Shown: positions 45,300 to 57,700 of the stretch, piece after piece | How the letters are laid out: every line of letters starts with the position of its first letter | Position numbering within the stretch: position 1 is the stretch's first letter | Assembly (NCBI GenBank): GCA_036924285.1 | Contig: JAYKYS010000007.1 | Location: 1,550,001 to 1,614,000 of the forward strand | Length of the DNA stretch: 64,000 bases | Direction of reading: 5' to 3' | Origin: Asterella californica | Lineage: Eukaryota > Streptophyta > Marchantiopsida > Marchantiales > Aytoniaceae | Notes under the pieces: model-generated | Told to the model about the DNA's origin: nothing | Databases searched by the model: none | What the model saw: the letters and a program-made list of their open reading frames with translations, nothing else | Made by a program: the position numbers and the translations under genes

Positions 45300-46470
45300 T
45301 CAACCTCTCTTCACATCCATCGTCATCATCCTAGTATATGGTTGTTGTTTGCATGCAACCAGATCACCCATATCCATTGTTTGCACCCCAACCATCTCCT
45401 CCGGTTGTGAAGGATCGTCCTCCATTGTCAGTTGAGAAAGAATAGTTTCCTGTTGAACCTTATCCTCCCCAACTTGCTTCCCTGAAGAAGTCTCTTCTTG
45501 TCTCTTCTTCTCGCTCTGCATCTTGGATGCAGTATCCAACTTGAGCTCGTTTGGATCCATGTGCTCATCCAAGTCATTCATATGAAGATCATGCTCAATC
45601 TCCTCCACCCTAGCACCATAACTTGTAGCTTCGATAGCTACAACTACATGTGCTGCAAGGTAATCATCCACAAACTTCTTCATCCCCCTTTACCAACGTT
45701 GGCTTGAAGGAGAGTACTCGTACTTCTGAATGCAACCTTTCCATCCTCTCAAGAAATAACCTCTCGTTGCAAAGACTGTGCAAAGTCGATGCAATCGTCC
45801 CATTGATGATCAGTATCATCACACCACCCGCACTGATGTACCCAAGCTGGTTTGGGTACAAGCACCATCTTGATCGACGATCTCTTATTTCCAACCTAGT
45901 AACCTTAGCTTGTAGATCTTGCATCTGTTGTTTTAGGTACTCGATGGTTGGATCATTATTCTCTACAACCAAAACTGGAGGTTGAACCTCAGATACTACC
46001 TGAACTGGTATGATAATCAGCGATGCAGATGTCGACCTTGTAACCTTTTTCCTTGTTTGTCTCCATACAAGAAGCTCGACCGCTTCATGCACAACCTCTC
46101 AATTCCTTGTCAACCCTTCTTCTTCTTCCTCATCCTCCAGAAGTAGCTCCAGCTGCTCTTGCGCAGCTTGAAGAAACAACTTTGTCTTGTAGGTCTCCAA
46201 GGTTAGCTTGTCCACCCGAGATAGTTTAGAGAATTGTCTCTCAAACTCCTTTAACAGCTCTATATGTTGTAAACCCTGGTTAGGTTGGTTGACCCATTCC
46301 AAAAATGGTTTTTTGGTTACTCGATCTGAGTTTCTCAAGAAATATTCCTCCATCAGCGCATGTGGAAATGTATCCCAGTTCCTCCTAGAATGCTTTGTTA
46401 GACCTTTCACATGCCCTCTTATCTCAAGCATCGTAGCGAGTTCGGATGTCTCGGTCATCTCCTTCTCCAA
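45300..46470 (-). pseudogene. Ty3/gypsy gag, three consecutive frames
   Basis: Frame 46099-46470 contains WDTFPHALMEEYFLRNSDRV, KKPFLEWVNQPNQGL, LLKEFERQFSKLSRVDKLTL and ELLLEDEEEEEG. This is the retrotransposon gag core seen in gypsy elements of non-seed plants. Frame 45664-46092 continues with AVELLVWRQTRKK and YLKQQMQDLQAKVTRLE (coiled coil). Frame 45300-45683 adds VVAIEATSYGARVEE, LDEHMDPNELKL and MEDDPSQPEEMVGVQ. At least two frameshifts or stops separate them. No CCHC zinc knuckle or protease follows. Confidence 0.78.
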
Positions 46471-46887
46471 TACTTAATCCAAATCCATCTCCGTCTTGTA
46501 ACATCTCAAGTACTTTGAGATGTCTTCTCCATCAAATAGATCGAGCTTGTCGATCACTCTTCGAAGCGCTTTCGTCCCCAAAGTCTCCTTTTGTTGATTT
46601 TCTTGCTCTTGTCGTAAAAACTAAGTGAAGGCATGAAACAAACGTGCAATTGCTGCATCCAACTGCACCCTTGCAGCAATGATATCCTCTCTAATCTGTT
46701 CATCCCGTCCATAGTCATGACACGTTTCATCCTTCCATCTCAACTTTTTACATATCCATCATCCTAGGTCCGCAGCATCGTCCCGAGCAGCTGTATCCAT
46801 CCTCATCCTCGTTCATGATTGTTGATCTCCTCTTCCAAGTTTCGACACAGAAATCTCCACCTCGGATCTTCACGTCGAGTTCACCAC

Positions 46888-46981
46888 GTTGTCGTGTCGG
46901 ATTTTGCGTGAAAGATGTCCAAGAAAACACGAGGTTACTGACTGTGGAGATGTAGTGTGCTGAACAGAGATGAGAAAGAGA
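46888..46981. repeat. LTR-edge direct repeat, copy 2
   Basis: This is the partner of 42905-42998. It is followed by unrelated DNA containing its own short direct repeat, TCTTGATTTGCATCT, at about 46983 and 47077. Confidence 0.9.
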
Positions 46982-48941
46982 CTCTTGATTTGCATCTAAG
47001 ATGAAACATAACGCTCCACTCTTTTTGGATGTTGTAAACCAATTGTTGGAATACGGTGCAAATTAAGGTTTTAGAATCTTGATTTGCATCTTCAACTTCG
47101 GACTCCATAAACTTAGGTAATGAGCCCTAGGTACAAGGATTGGCCTCAAGTCTCAAGGAGCATGTTGAACTGTAAAGATAATCATCAAAGCTACTACTCT
47201 TGGATCCACACACTCTATCTCTGAAGCTTCAAAAGAAAAACCTTTTCTATGCCTACTCAACATCTCTCTAAACTCCGGCTCTACAATAGGAAGAAGAAAA
47301 TCAATATATCATACCTTCACCTCTTGAGTGCAGCTTTAGTAAACTTGTGACCCACTTGACGAAGATCCCTTAAGCTCTTCTCCTTTGAAGCTTGCTGGAA
47401 TTGGTGGTTGGAGTCACCCGGTAAAGGTTAAGCTACATGCTTAATCTTTCTATCTGCCGTTTCGTACTTGGTTTCGACCCTGACTTCAGGTTTCTGAAAT
47501 GACTTTATGATTGAGTAGAGCTCTCTATAATTTCCGTATTCTTGGATAAATTACCGTATTGATGATCTATTCCGCGCAAGAGATAACAAAATATGTTTAT
47601 TTTGCATTAACTTTGAATTAACCAAGTAGTTCATTCATGTATTTCCTGCATACACGTACACTTAAATCTAGATATCATTTTAGACCTTTTACACATTGAT
47701 GTCTTTTTGTTCCCTTCAACCATATTTATGCTTCTGTTACATTAAGTGTATGATAAATACCACCAAAACATAATACTATAAAATATATTAATGGAAGAAC
47801 GCCATATATAAATTCTTTTCTTTGAATCAAGTAAATATTGAAAATATTAACGTATCACAAACCTCTCATGATATTTCAAAAATACATCCCACATAGAGAA
47901 TACGTGAAAAAAGATCAACAATGCGGTAGTTGACTCTCAACTTCATGTATGCACTTTCTTTTCTTTTTATGCCAAAAATTTGCTTGATCACACTTCCAAA
48001 AACTTTTTTGTGATTCATCAATTCTCTTAACAATGTATTGCTTGATTATATTTATAATTGGCTGTCGATAGTAAATCAATCATTTTGCCAGTCGTTATTT
48101 TCAATCATGACTAATACATTTGTCATTCAAATTATTTAAATGATAAATTACACATAAGATGATATATACTCAAAAAGCTAAAATGTATGATTCAACATAT
48201 CACTGAAATGACAAAGTTACTGGTTCTATATAACAATATGTAAGAGTATAATCAAACAATTCATCATTAAGAGGATATAATAAAGCATAACAAACCTATT
48301 TGAGGTGTGATCGAGCAAATGTTTTTTATCCACTTCATGCGTCTAGATATGTGCATCCTCAAGGAACACAGAAAGACGAAAGAGGCCTGTCTCATAGAGT
48401 AAGAGTATGTGTGTAAGCTAAGGTCTGACGCAATAGGCTCCGAAAAGGTAAGGCTCTTGCAAACTGAAAATGACAGGCAGTAACAGGAAACAACGTCAAG
48501 GGACGGTACAGTGTATAAGAACTGCCGCGATGGAGTGCGAAAAGGTAAGTTCCTATATGGATGTGCACGAGCAAGAGAAGTGGGCGACGATATTAACTCC
48601 GCGACGCGTGGCCGAATCTAGTTCCTCTAGCACGGCGACGCTCCTCCCCTCCTACTCATACCGTGACTCCACCTCAATTAGAAGCGACTCTCTCAGTGGT
48701 CATCCTCTTCCTGTTGCTAATGTGGGGGAGGGCTCTTCTTGCTTGTGAGCTTTCCTTTCCTTGGCAGTTCGTAAAGCTCCGTCGATCCTCTCACTTCCTC
48801 GTTGCAGGTCGATCGATTGATCGGTCGGGCCTCGGCAGTTTTCGCGACGTCTGTTGCATCGATCGCATTCGAAGAGCGCGCTCAAGCAAGTAAGGGAGGA
48901 GGATTATCAGTTGAAGCTTGGCTAACGATCTAGTCAGCGTC
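46982..48941. other. Intergenic, AT-rich then GC-richer 5' region of the V-ATPase gene
   Basis: 47.0-48.4 kb is strongly AT-rich without supported frames. From about 48.47 kb the composition rises, and the DNA up to 48941 is probably promoter and 5' untranslated region of the subunit H gene. The short frames here carry no known domain. Confidence 0.55.
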
Positions 48942-51900
48942 ATGGCCTCCGATCAGGAACTCACCAAAGAAATTGTGAGTTTTGCGACAGAGATCTGAGT
49001 TTTTCGTGAGATCGCTCTTGAATCGATGAATGCGTTCGTTAGCTGTGCGGAACGCGGATTCGGTGGTCGGGTTCGGTAACTTAATAGATATAAGTTTTTG
49101 TTAGTTGTTGACTTCGGAGTTGGAACCCCTTGAATCTTCTGCTGGCTTCAGATGTGAGGTTGTAGATTCGATTATTTCCGCTCTCCGTTCCACTCTCGAG
49201 TCATGTAATTCGAGAAGCGAGGTAGTTCTCTTGGGCTGATGATGGTGACTGTTTCTATGCGCACAACCTAATGTCGCGTTTCACCGTGGCCCGGCAGGCA
49301 CATCCTGATCCAGATGAGTGTGGTTTTGGCCATTGACAGGTCCTCAAGGGGGACATTCCATGGGAAACTTATATGACAGCCAAATTGATTACCAGCACAG
49401 GCTTGCAGCTGCTTAGGCGTTATGATCGTAGACCCGACAATGTCCAGGCGGCTCTTTTGGACGAGGTACATTCGTCCTGGGATCTGATTTGCATGTTACC
49501 CTCCGAAAATTGGTAGATATGATAGAAGCAGCATTTTCTGTTACTAACCTCTTGAAGCTTCCACCGCAATTCCTAGCAATTGCACTACGAATGATTCCGT
49601 GTGGAAATTGAGTGACTTACAAGTGGCAATGGAACCAAACTAGCTCAACTGTACTCTGTGTATGAGTTATTCGAATAGTTGAGATCTGTATGAGTAGTGC
49701 CTTTTACCCACTGTTTCATCTTTGGAGGGTTTAACACCGCCCTTGTTGGGAACATTAAACCACTGGGTCAGAACAATGGTTATGATTTGTTGAACACCCC
49801 AGACCCTTCCAGGCTTTTTAGGGAACTGTGCTAATAGCTCTTTCACGATAGGTGGATATTACCATGTTATCAAAGGCGTATTACTTCGAGCAGGAGTGCA
49901 TGCGGTTTCTGCTGTACATGGAAGATCTGATACAGTTCATCGTTCCCTTCGTCCGCAAATTATTTGGATGTGTTCTAATTGCGGACTCATTGATGCATTC
50001 TATTTGTATCCTGTAGAATGGTGTTGCCTATGTTCGCGTCTTTGTGGGAATACTACGTGATATCACGAAGGAAGAAACCGTGGAGTATATGTTGGCTGTG
50101 ATTGATGATATGCTCTCAGGTATGGCTGCATGATGTATCAGAAATTCTCCCCGGATGTCAGGGTATTTCTGCTAGTGGCTCCATCAGTGCTACAGAAAAT
50201 TTTTTCTTAGTAGTGCCCGTGAGAAAGCTGCAGTTACTCAGAAGAGTAGTTCGTCGGAATAACCACATCCACCTGGAGGCGGATGCTGTCTGCTTACTCG
50301 ATCACTGGACTGAGCGATATAAGATACAAGGTTCAAGTTATGAGCTTGTCTTCACTTGGATGAAGAAACTGAGAACTCAATGAAACTGTAAGGGACCTGC
50401 ATCTGGCAAGTTTAACCAGAGCAGTGTTCTCTAGCATGCGACCATAGCGTGATTTGAATGTTCTGCCGTGCAGCTAACCCTAAGCGAGCAAGGCTCTTCC
50501 ACGACAAGGCACTCGCAGGAGACGATGTGTACGGACCTTTCGTGAGGTGAGTGTGGTTTTCTTGTGGGCTAAAACCATCCAGTCCTTTCTGTTGCACTCC
50601 GCATCCATTGAGTCAAACCTTTGAGGTGTACGAACATCGTGTGTTTGAACTTTATTGAAGGTTGCATGTATTCGTGCAGGTTGTTGTCCAAAACTAAGTG
50701 GTTTATACAAGAAACGAGTTGCAAGATTCTCACTCTAATTATCAGGTATGTGGGCACGTGATTGGAATTTGAATGTGCCGTTCCCCTTGATTTTACGTGG
50801 AAGGTCTAAATCTCGTTACAAGGGAGCTGCTGGGTCTCACTTTAACGCCTGGCTCTGTTGCTAGAAATTTGCAGTGCACGGCCCAGTGAGGATCAGTTGT
50901 ATGAGGAAAATGGATCATCGTCGAATGGAGCCGAGAAACAGCCCTCGGATAACTTTGATAAGATATTATCGGGCGTTGTTGATTGGTTATGCGTTCAGGT
51001 GCTTGCTCCTAGCCGGTTTTCATTTTCCCCGTAAGTTAGTTATAAGTTAATAAAGACAGTAGAGTCTTGGAATTATAGCTCGGTTGAACTACAACTGCAA
51101 TGTTCCTGCTGGGCGGGGTGGTTTGCTTGGAGATGTGTTTGACGAGCTGATCCAGACTTCGCGTGCAAGTTTGAAATTGGGTCTCTCTACTGATAGTTTG
51201 GATCTTCGTGTTGCGAGGATTGTGTACTGGTTACTAACTGAACATTTGCTGTTGTGTACAGCTGAAAAGTCCCTCTCATCCAACCCGTGCCATTCCGACT
51301 GCAGTGTGCTCTTTGGCTACTCTTTTCAGGGAATACAAAGTGAGGGCTTTGTTTGTAGAGGCCCGGGGCGTAAAATCTCTTATTACGTTGATTACTCCCG
51401 CTTCTACACAAGCGCACATCCAGGTTGGCACTTAACATTAAGCACAGAAAGCGCTCCTGATATGATTATGATTTGACCAACTTATTTTATCATGACACTG
51501 AAGGCACTCTGGGACTTCGCTCTACTCTTAAGGCAACCGTTGCTGATTTTGTTCGTTGCACACAGGTCCTATACGAAGCGACATTGAGTGTTTGGCTACT
51601 GACCTTCTACGAACCAGCTACCGAAGCAATGGCTGATACAAAGATTATACATCAGCTCGTGGAAGTTGTCAAGGCTTCCACAAAGGAGAAGGTGATAACA
51701 TGCCCTCATGCACTGGTCTCCTTGCTAGATTTTCCTGGAACCTACTGCGCTAGTAATGCAACGTTCGGTTGACATTCGTCCTACTGGGTGCAGGTTGTGC
51801 GAGTGGCACTTTTGAGTCTAAAAAATCTTGTCAAGAAGGGCAACTTCGCGCACGAGTTGGTGGGGCTTGGAATGCCTAAAGTTATTCAAAATGTTAGGCT

Positions 51901-52722
51901 TCAGGCTTGGAGTGACGAGGTACATCTTTGTCTTCTTAGTTTCGCGGGAATGTTGTGAAATGTGATCCTCATCGCGTGGATGAAATATTGAGCATACAAT
52001 CGGCCGTTACATTGCAGGATTTGATCGTAGCTCTAGATGAACTGGAAGCAACGTTGAGAGACAGCGTGAAGGAGCTGAATTCTTGGGACAAATACAAGCA
52101 GGAGGTGTGTTCTGGAAACTTGGACTGGACACCGGTGCACAAAGATCAAGGTTTCTGGCGAGAGAACATCAAGAAATTTGAGGACAATGATTACGAGGTA
52201 CTTACGTTTGTGGTGTCTTGTGGCTTTGGAAGTTCTTTTAGTAGCTTGAGAGACCTGCATCTCCTATATATTACTGCAGATTCAAAGTCGAAGCATGGCC
52301 AGAATGTAACTTCAGTTATAGGTGTGTCAAATGGTACACCAGTTGTAGTCTTTTCTGGATGAGAATATCATCCCAAGTAAGCACAGGATAAATCATACCT
52401 CATTGTAGCAGTTTAAGACTACAAACCATTTCCAACCATGCACATCTGAGTTGGTTATATGATCTGTGTGGTGCAGGTTCTTCGGATTTTGATTGCAGTC
52501 CTCGAGAACTCTAGAGACCCCAAGACGTTAGCAGTGGCTTGCTCCGATATCTCTCAATTTATCCAGAACCATTCGACAGGTCGTGGCATTATCAGTGATC
52601 TGAAGGCAAAGAGTCCCGTTATGCGTTTGATGACAAACCCTGACCCTGATGTAGCGAGGGAGGCTTTGCTTTGTGTCCAGAAAATTCTTTTGAGTCCTAA
52701 ATACGTCAGCTATATGCAGTAG
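48942..52722 (+). CDS. VHA-H: V-type proton ATPase subunit H
   Basis: Subunit H is the regulatory cytosolic part of the vacuolar/endomembrane proton pump. It links V1 to Vo and inhibits ATP hydrolysis by free V1. I read eleven exons: 48942-48974, 49340-49465, 50017-50119, 50474-50546, 50680-50745, 50875-50998, 51262-51423, 51566-51691, 51794-51919, 52018-52197 and 52477-52722. They give 454 aa against about 441 in Arabidopsis. Diagnostic blocks are [145 protein letters not shown] and [10 protein letters not shown], the last with the HEAT-like C-terminal fold of the family. The short first exon (11 codons, [11 protein letters not shown]) is less conserved, so this start is good but not certain. 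Exon joins are phase-consistent throughout. Confidence 0.95.
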
Positions 52723-54775
52723 AGACCAATACTCTGTTTCGTAGAGGTGAGGTGGCTGGTAGATGAAAAGAGCAATTGGTTTGACGACTTCTGAGTCTGT
52801 GAGGCTGGAATTTGAAACACAAAAACAAGATTTTGCTTGTTAATAGTGTCTGCGGTGGCACATGTATTTAGTGCTTGTGTTATCAATTGCCAATAAGGTT
52901 TGCGCTGGAAGCACAAGTTACTGCACCCGCGGAGTATTCGGACGGTTTTGCAAATGGGTGGCCTTCACGGTTTTAAATCTGAAATTGAATGCATAGTACT
53001 TGCCTCGTTCCACGTCTGCGGTGCTCGTGGTAGAACTTGGAAGTAACTTAAAAACTTTTTATTCTCTTGGGAATTTGCTGTCACCCAAGCCCTCTGTAAG
53101 GCAGCTCCTTCTTTCTTCCACTGAGCGGTCCTAGTCTGCTCCAGTGCATTCCAGGTGGAAGGTCCCAGAAGCCATATTCTGTAGGTTGAGATGATTAAAG
53201 GCCTGAAAAGGTTGGTCTACCGTTGAGCTGCGGCGGTGAGTTACTGTGGTAAATAACAGTACTCGTTCTGGAGAGAACAGGCATTCGTGAAGAGTTCGAT
53301 CAGATCGAATTTTCCCACAGAGTTTGTTCCCCGGTCAAGCCAAAGGTGGTGCTCATTATTTCCCCTTGAGCAGAGGGGCAGTACAACTACCCGACTGCAT
53401 ATCTCCGTTGTGTCAGGAGCACATATCACAATTTCGAGCGCATCTGACTCCGAAATGCCGTTCTTCGTTCTCAACCGCCCTACTCTTGAACTCGGACAGC
53501 TCATCACGACGCTCGAACAAGTTGCATAAACTTGCATTCCGTTGTTACTCGAATTTTCCTCATCTCAACCGATCAGTACGCTGACATCTTGGGTTTCTGG
53601 TTGTCAGACCTATTGATGAAATTCATTCTTTTCACCATTCTCCAGGGAGAAACAAACGGGGGAAAAGGCTGCAAGCAATGTAGGCTATTATAAACAGAAT
53701 CGTTCAGTTAATGCTGTACTGTTAGAATACTCAGCAAGAGATACAAGAGATACAAGAGATCTTATCAGATTCAGGTGCTATTGTGTTCCGTTAACTAAAT
53801 TACTGTACACGTAAGATTGCTAAAGTTGATTTTAAACGACTCCTGAAGCTAATCTTATGGAGCTTATCAGAACAGGATTGATGTTATTGTACATCCTTCT
53901 GTGTATCTTGTGAGGTTCTGAGATAGGTGAGCATGATAGTTCTAGTGAGTGTTCTAATAGAGGAAGGCTTTTAGGACCGTTTACCCCGTAGGCCCGGCGC
54001 CTGTTTCACCGCGTGCTTAGCCTAGGAAAACTACCATCCGTATTTGAAATTTTACGGCTGTTCTGGCGCGCCAGGAAGAAGAATGGAAAGGTGGAGCTCC
54101 CACAGCAGCTGGAGGTTGCACTCGCCGAAGAAGGAAGAGCTCTCATTCATTGCAATGAAGAAAGCGAGGGAAAATCGTGTCATACGATCTCGTGTGATAC
54201 CTCCGCGCCTTCAGGTCGTCGACATCGACCGCTGGTTGCCTAAGCGCTTCAATGTCGCCCGTGTTGTCGCCCCGCCTCGTCTATCTGCAAATTCCCCGTC
54301 CCTGAAGAGAAATATTTAGCTCCGTAGAGAGAGTCTGGTTGGCTGATCTCGTGCAGTGGTGGGTAGGCCGGGGGCCGGAATCACGGTCAGGAGACTATTA
54401 AAGATGAGTCTGGTCTATTTCGTGGGACTGGACATTTCCGGCTGAGACTTATGTAAGTGTTGGTGGCACCACGGAAGTTGGTTTGAGTGCATTGTAGAAT
54501 CTTCATAGGTTCAGAGCCGGGGATGTGGAAGAGCGACAATGCGACAATGCGGGCTACGCTCCAACAATGAGACACCCCAGTACAGTTCGAGTCTAAGAAA
54601 TTTTGAAATTGAGAGCCTCGTGGACTTCGCAGCAGTTTGCTTCGGCGCGCAGGAGATGTACAATGGGTGCTAGAATGGTTGGATTCTTAACTGTACAGGC
54701 ATTCTACAGGATTTCATTTCTGTAGGAGGGAAGGTTTGTGCTCATGCTTTGATATTGCAGTGGAGTTGGGCGACA
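52723..54775. other. Intergenic region between V-ATPase H and the TIO-type kinase
   Basis: It contains the V-ATPase H 3' untranslated region and the upstream region of the kinase gene. Short frames at 53241-53584 and 54013-54319 have no recognisable domain. A small tandem AGATACAAG occurs at about 53737-53759. TTTGATATTGCAG, ending at 54760 just before the kinase ATG, looks like the acceptor of a 5'-UTR intron. Confidence 0.5.
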
Positions 54776-57700
54776 ATGGGGGTGGAAAACTATCATGTTG
54801 TGGAGCTCGTAGGAGAAGGCTCGTTTGGCAAGGTATACAAAGGAAGGCGGAAATATACAGGCCAGGTTTGTACCCGTTCAATCATCACTGGAGCTCTTAG
54901 GAAACATCTCCAGCTGAAATATGTTGCAGTAGATCACGCTGCTGTTAGTGCTTGACCGTATGGGGTTGTGTTTCACAAGATCATGCAGTTCTTCGGCTCC
55001 ATTCAGTGTCCTATGTCATAACCTGGAAAGGATGACATTCGCGTCTGCAGCAGGTGAAATCATGGCTCTTCTGGCGTGGGCGCGATATTCTGCGTGTTAA
55101 CCATCATTGCCGCCAGTCCCGCATTAAGATCAAAATCAGTTTACTTATTTTGCCCACAACGTTTCTATTCAATGTGCAGACTGTGGCCATGAAGTTCATA
55201 TTGAAACACGGCAAAAGTGATAAGGATATTGAGAACCTGAGACAAGAAATCGAAGTGAGTTTACTTGCCGAAATGGTGTATCCTTGCAGCAAATTTCAGG
55301 AACATAAAAGTTGTTGAACTGAATTGTGCGCGTTTCCGCCGGAGAGATTCTGCTTAATATTACGTTTTCCGGAAGTAGTTAGTATGAAATTGGATGAGTT
55401 GTGAGCATCAGTGGAGTTCTCGTATTTTCTGAATGGGCACGGACAAGGTAATGCACGACAAAGTCAGCCTCTAACTCGGTCGGCATTTGGCAGATTTTAA
55501 GGCAGTTGAAGCACGAAAATATTATAGAGATGCTTGACGCATTCGAGAGTCCTCAAGAATTCTGTGTGGTGACGGAGTTTGCGCAGGTGAGAGTCTATGT
55601 TTTGGCTTTGTTATACATCTAATAGAGCTTGACAACACGTCTGCTAACCAGCTAGCCAGCCTTCGACACGTGCATTTTGCTCAACTCCCTAAGCCGTATC
55701 GTGAGTGCATCGAAGGCTCACTATCGACACATTGGCTATCCTCATGCCTGACAGGGCGAACTCTTTGAAATCCTTGAAGATGATAAGTGTCTGCCAGAAG
55801 CCCAGGTCCAAGCCATCGCCAAGCAACTGGTAACAGTCTTACTGCTTTCCTGACTGAAGTAACATATTTAGTAGTGTATTTACTACAGAGCTTCTTGAAA
55901 ACTGTCCTTCCTGCACATTCATTCGCCTGATCATGTAAAGGAAGTACTCAAAGTATCTCTTGCTCGTTTCGCTTTCTCCTTGTAACTTGTCTTTTCCATT
56001 CCGAGCACCAGGAGATTTGTCCCTAAGTCCTTGTTCGATGACCATGTTGTACGCTTAGTCCTTTTATATCTACTGTGCATTATGTTACTCATGCTTCCGC
56101 ACACTGGGTCAATTATGAATGCTCACCTTTCTGCTTACTGGATCTAGAATCCAATAGCCACTCCACGTACACGGACTGTCTTTCAGTCAAGAGTCTAGCC
56201 AAGATATTCGGAGTTTTCGCGTGGTGATTGACCTTGTCGTGCGTGCTTACTCTCGTTCTGACTCCACAGGTGAGGGCATTGCATTACCTCCATTCGCATA
56301 GAATTATTCACCGGGACATGAAACCCCAGAATATCCTCATCGGAGCGGGTGGCATTGTGAAGGTCAGCACTTAAGCCCGCGATAGTAACCAACTTACAAA
56401 TAGCATCATTGTCTTATTCCGCAAGGATCATGAAATAGTTGCTGGTGCAAGATTTCTCACGAGTAACGTACACCACCAACCACTGCGGGAAGTTTGGAAC
56501 AGTATTAGCAAGAGCACTCCCAGTGGGAAGATGTGTTAGCGTTTTTATTGACCAGCCATCTTCGACGTTATATTTCTTTCATTGGTAAGGTGTTTTGCCT
56601 GATGTCATTTTCCGATTCGTGACAAACCAGCTCTGTGATTTTGGATTCGCGCGAGCAATGTCCTGCAACACAATGGTCTTACGATCGATCAAAGGTATAA
56701 CCCACGTTCAAACATTCACGAAAAGCCGGTAAAATTTCTCAAAGCTTTATCGTCCACAACTTCGACCTCCAACCCCTGGAGAGATCAATATAACTCTGAT
56801 GCAGATCGGCGAACTCGTTTAATCTGAAAGTTATCTCTGATGCTTACTAATTCTGCGATCTTAGCGACCAGGGACTCCGTTGTACATGGCACCGGAGCTC
56901 GTCCGCGAGCAACCGTACAATCACACGGCCGACCTTTGGTCTCTCGGGGTCATCTTGTAAGCTTTTCTTTACGTCTTCTCTTCGATATTTCACCAAGTTG
57001 AGTAAGTGTCACCATAGACGCAGATTGTATATAATCTGCAAGTACTCCAGTTTTGCTACGGGATCCTCTTTTATTGGCCAGTTTCAGATTTTTCCACCTC
57101 GGCGGAAGCGCAGCGTTTAAGTTTAAATGGATGATTCACACGCCCTAAGGCATTAGTTGTTTTCTTTTTGATGAAAAGCTTTGCACTCCTTGCAGCTAAT
57201 GGATACGTTTGCAGGTATGAATTATATGTTGGGCAGCCTCCTTTTTACACCAATTCTGTATACACACTAATTCGTCATATCGTCAAGGTCGGAAAATCTT
57301 CGATATAACCTTGTGGAGAACAAAGTGTGCTGGGTTCCATGTTTATTCAGTGTCTCGAAACTTAAGCTTGTTATGACGAGCTTATACGACTGTATACCTA
57401 GCTGCACCTGTGGGCCTTTGGTTTGTCAGTCTCAGTAACTTTCTGATCTCGTTCTGGCAAAAGCGAGCATTTAGTGGTTGTAATTCCACGGAGGGTTCGC
57501 GTTGGAACATCATTTGACTTTTTATTTCTTATTCAATCATAACCAGGATCCAGTAAAATACCCTGACACGATCAGTGCGAACTTCAGAAGCTTTCTTAAA
57601 GGTCTACTTAACAAGGTTCGAAACCTTGTTCACCTTTTTCTCTCTCAAGTTATTCTTTCTGCACATTCTGGAAGTACGGAACAGTAGAGTATCATACCAG

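Larger units (their letters stand above)
42906..46981 (-). mobile_element. Ty3/gypsy-type LTR element with gag but no visible pol
   Basis: A 94-bp direct repeat (42905-42998 and 46888-46981; GTTGTCGTGTCGGATTTTGC to GAGATGAGAAAGAGA) brackets gag-type frames on the minus strand. Beside the high-coordinate copy the minus strand reads TGGTGAACTCGACGTGAAG, which resembles a primer-binding site, so this copy is the inner edge of the 5' LTR. In element orientation gag is at 46470-45300, followed by non-coding DNA to 43.0 kb. I find no protease, RT, RNase H or integrase blocks. The two LTR copies diverge after 94 bp, so at least one is truncated and the outer limits are uncertain. It is either a deletion derivative or a gag-only non-autonomous element. 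Confidence 0.7.

Noticed and set aside
48942..52722. Ataxin-10-like armadillo protein
   Set aside because: The exon series matches V-ATPase subunit H block by block ([35 protein letters not shown]), so the ataxin-10 idea was dropped.
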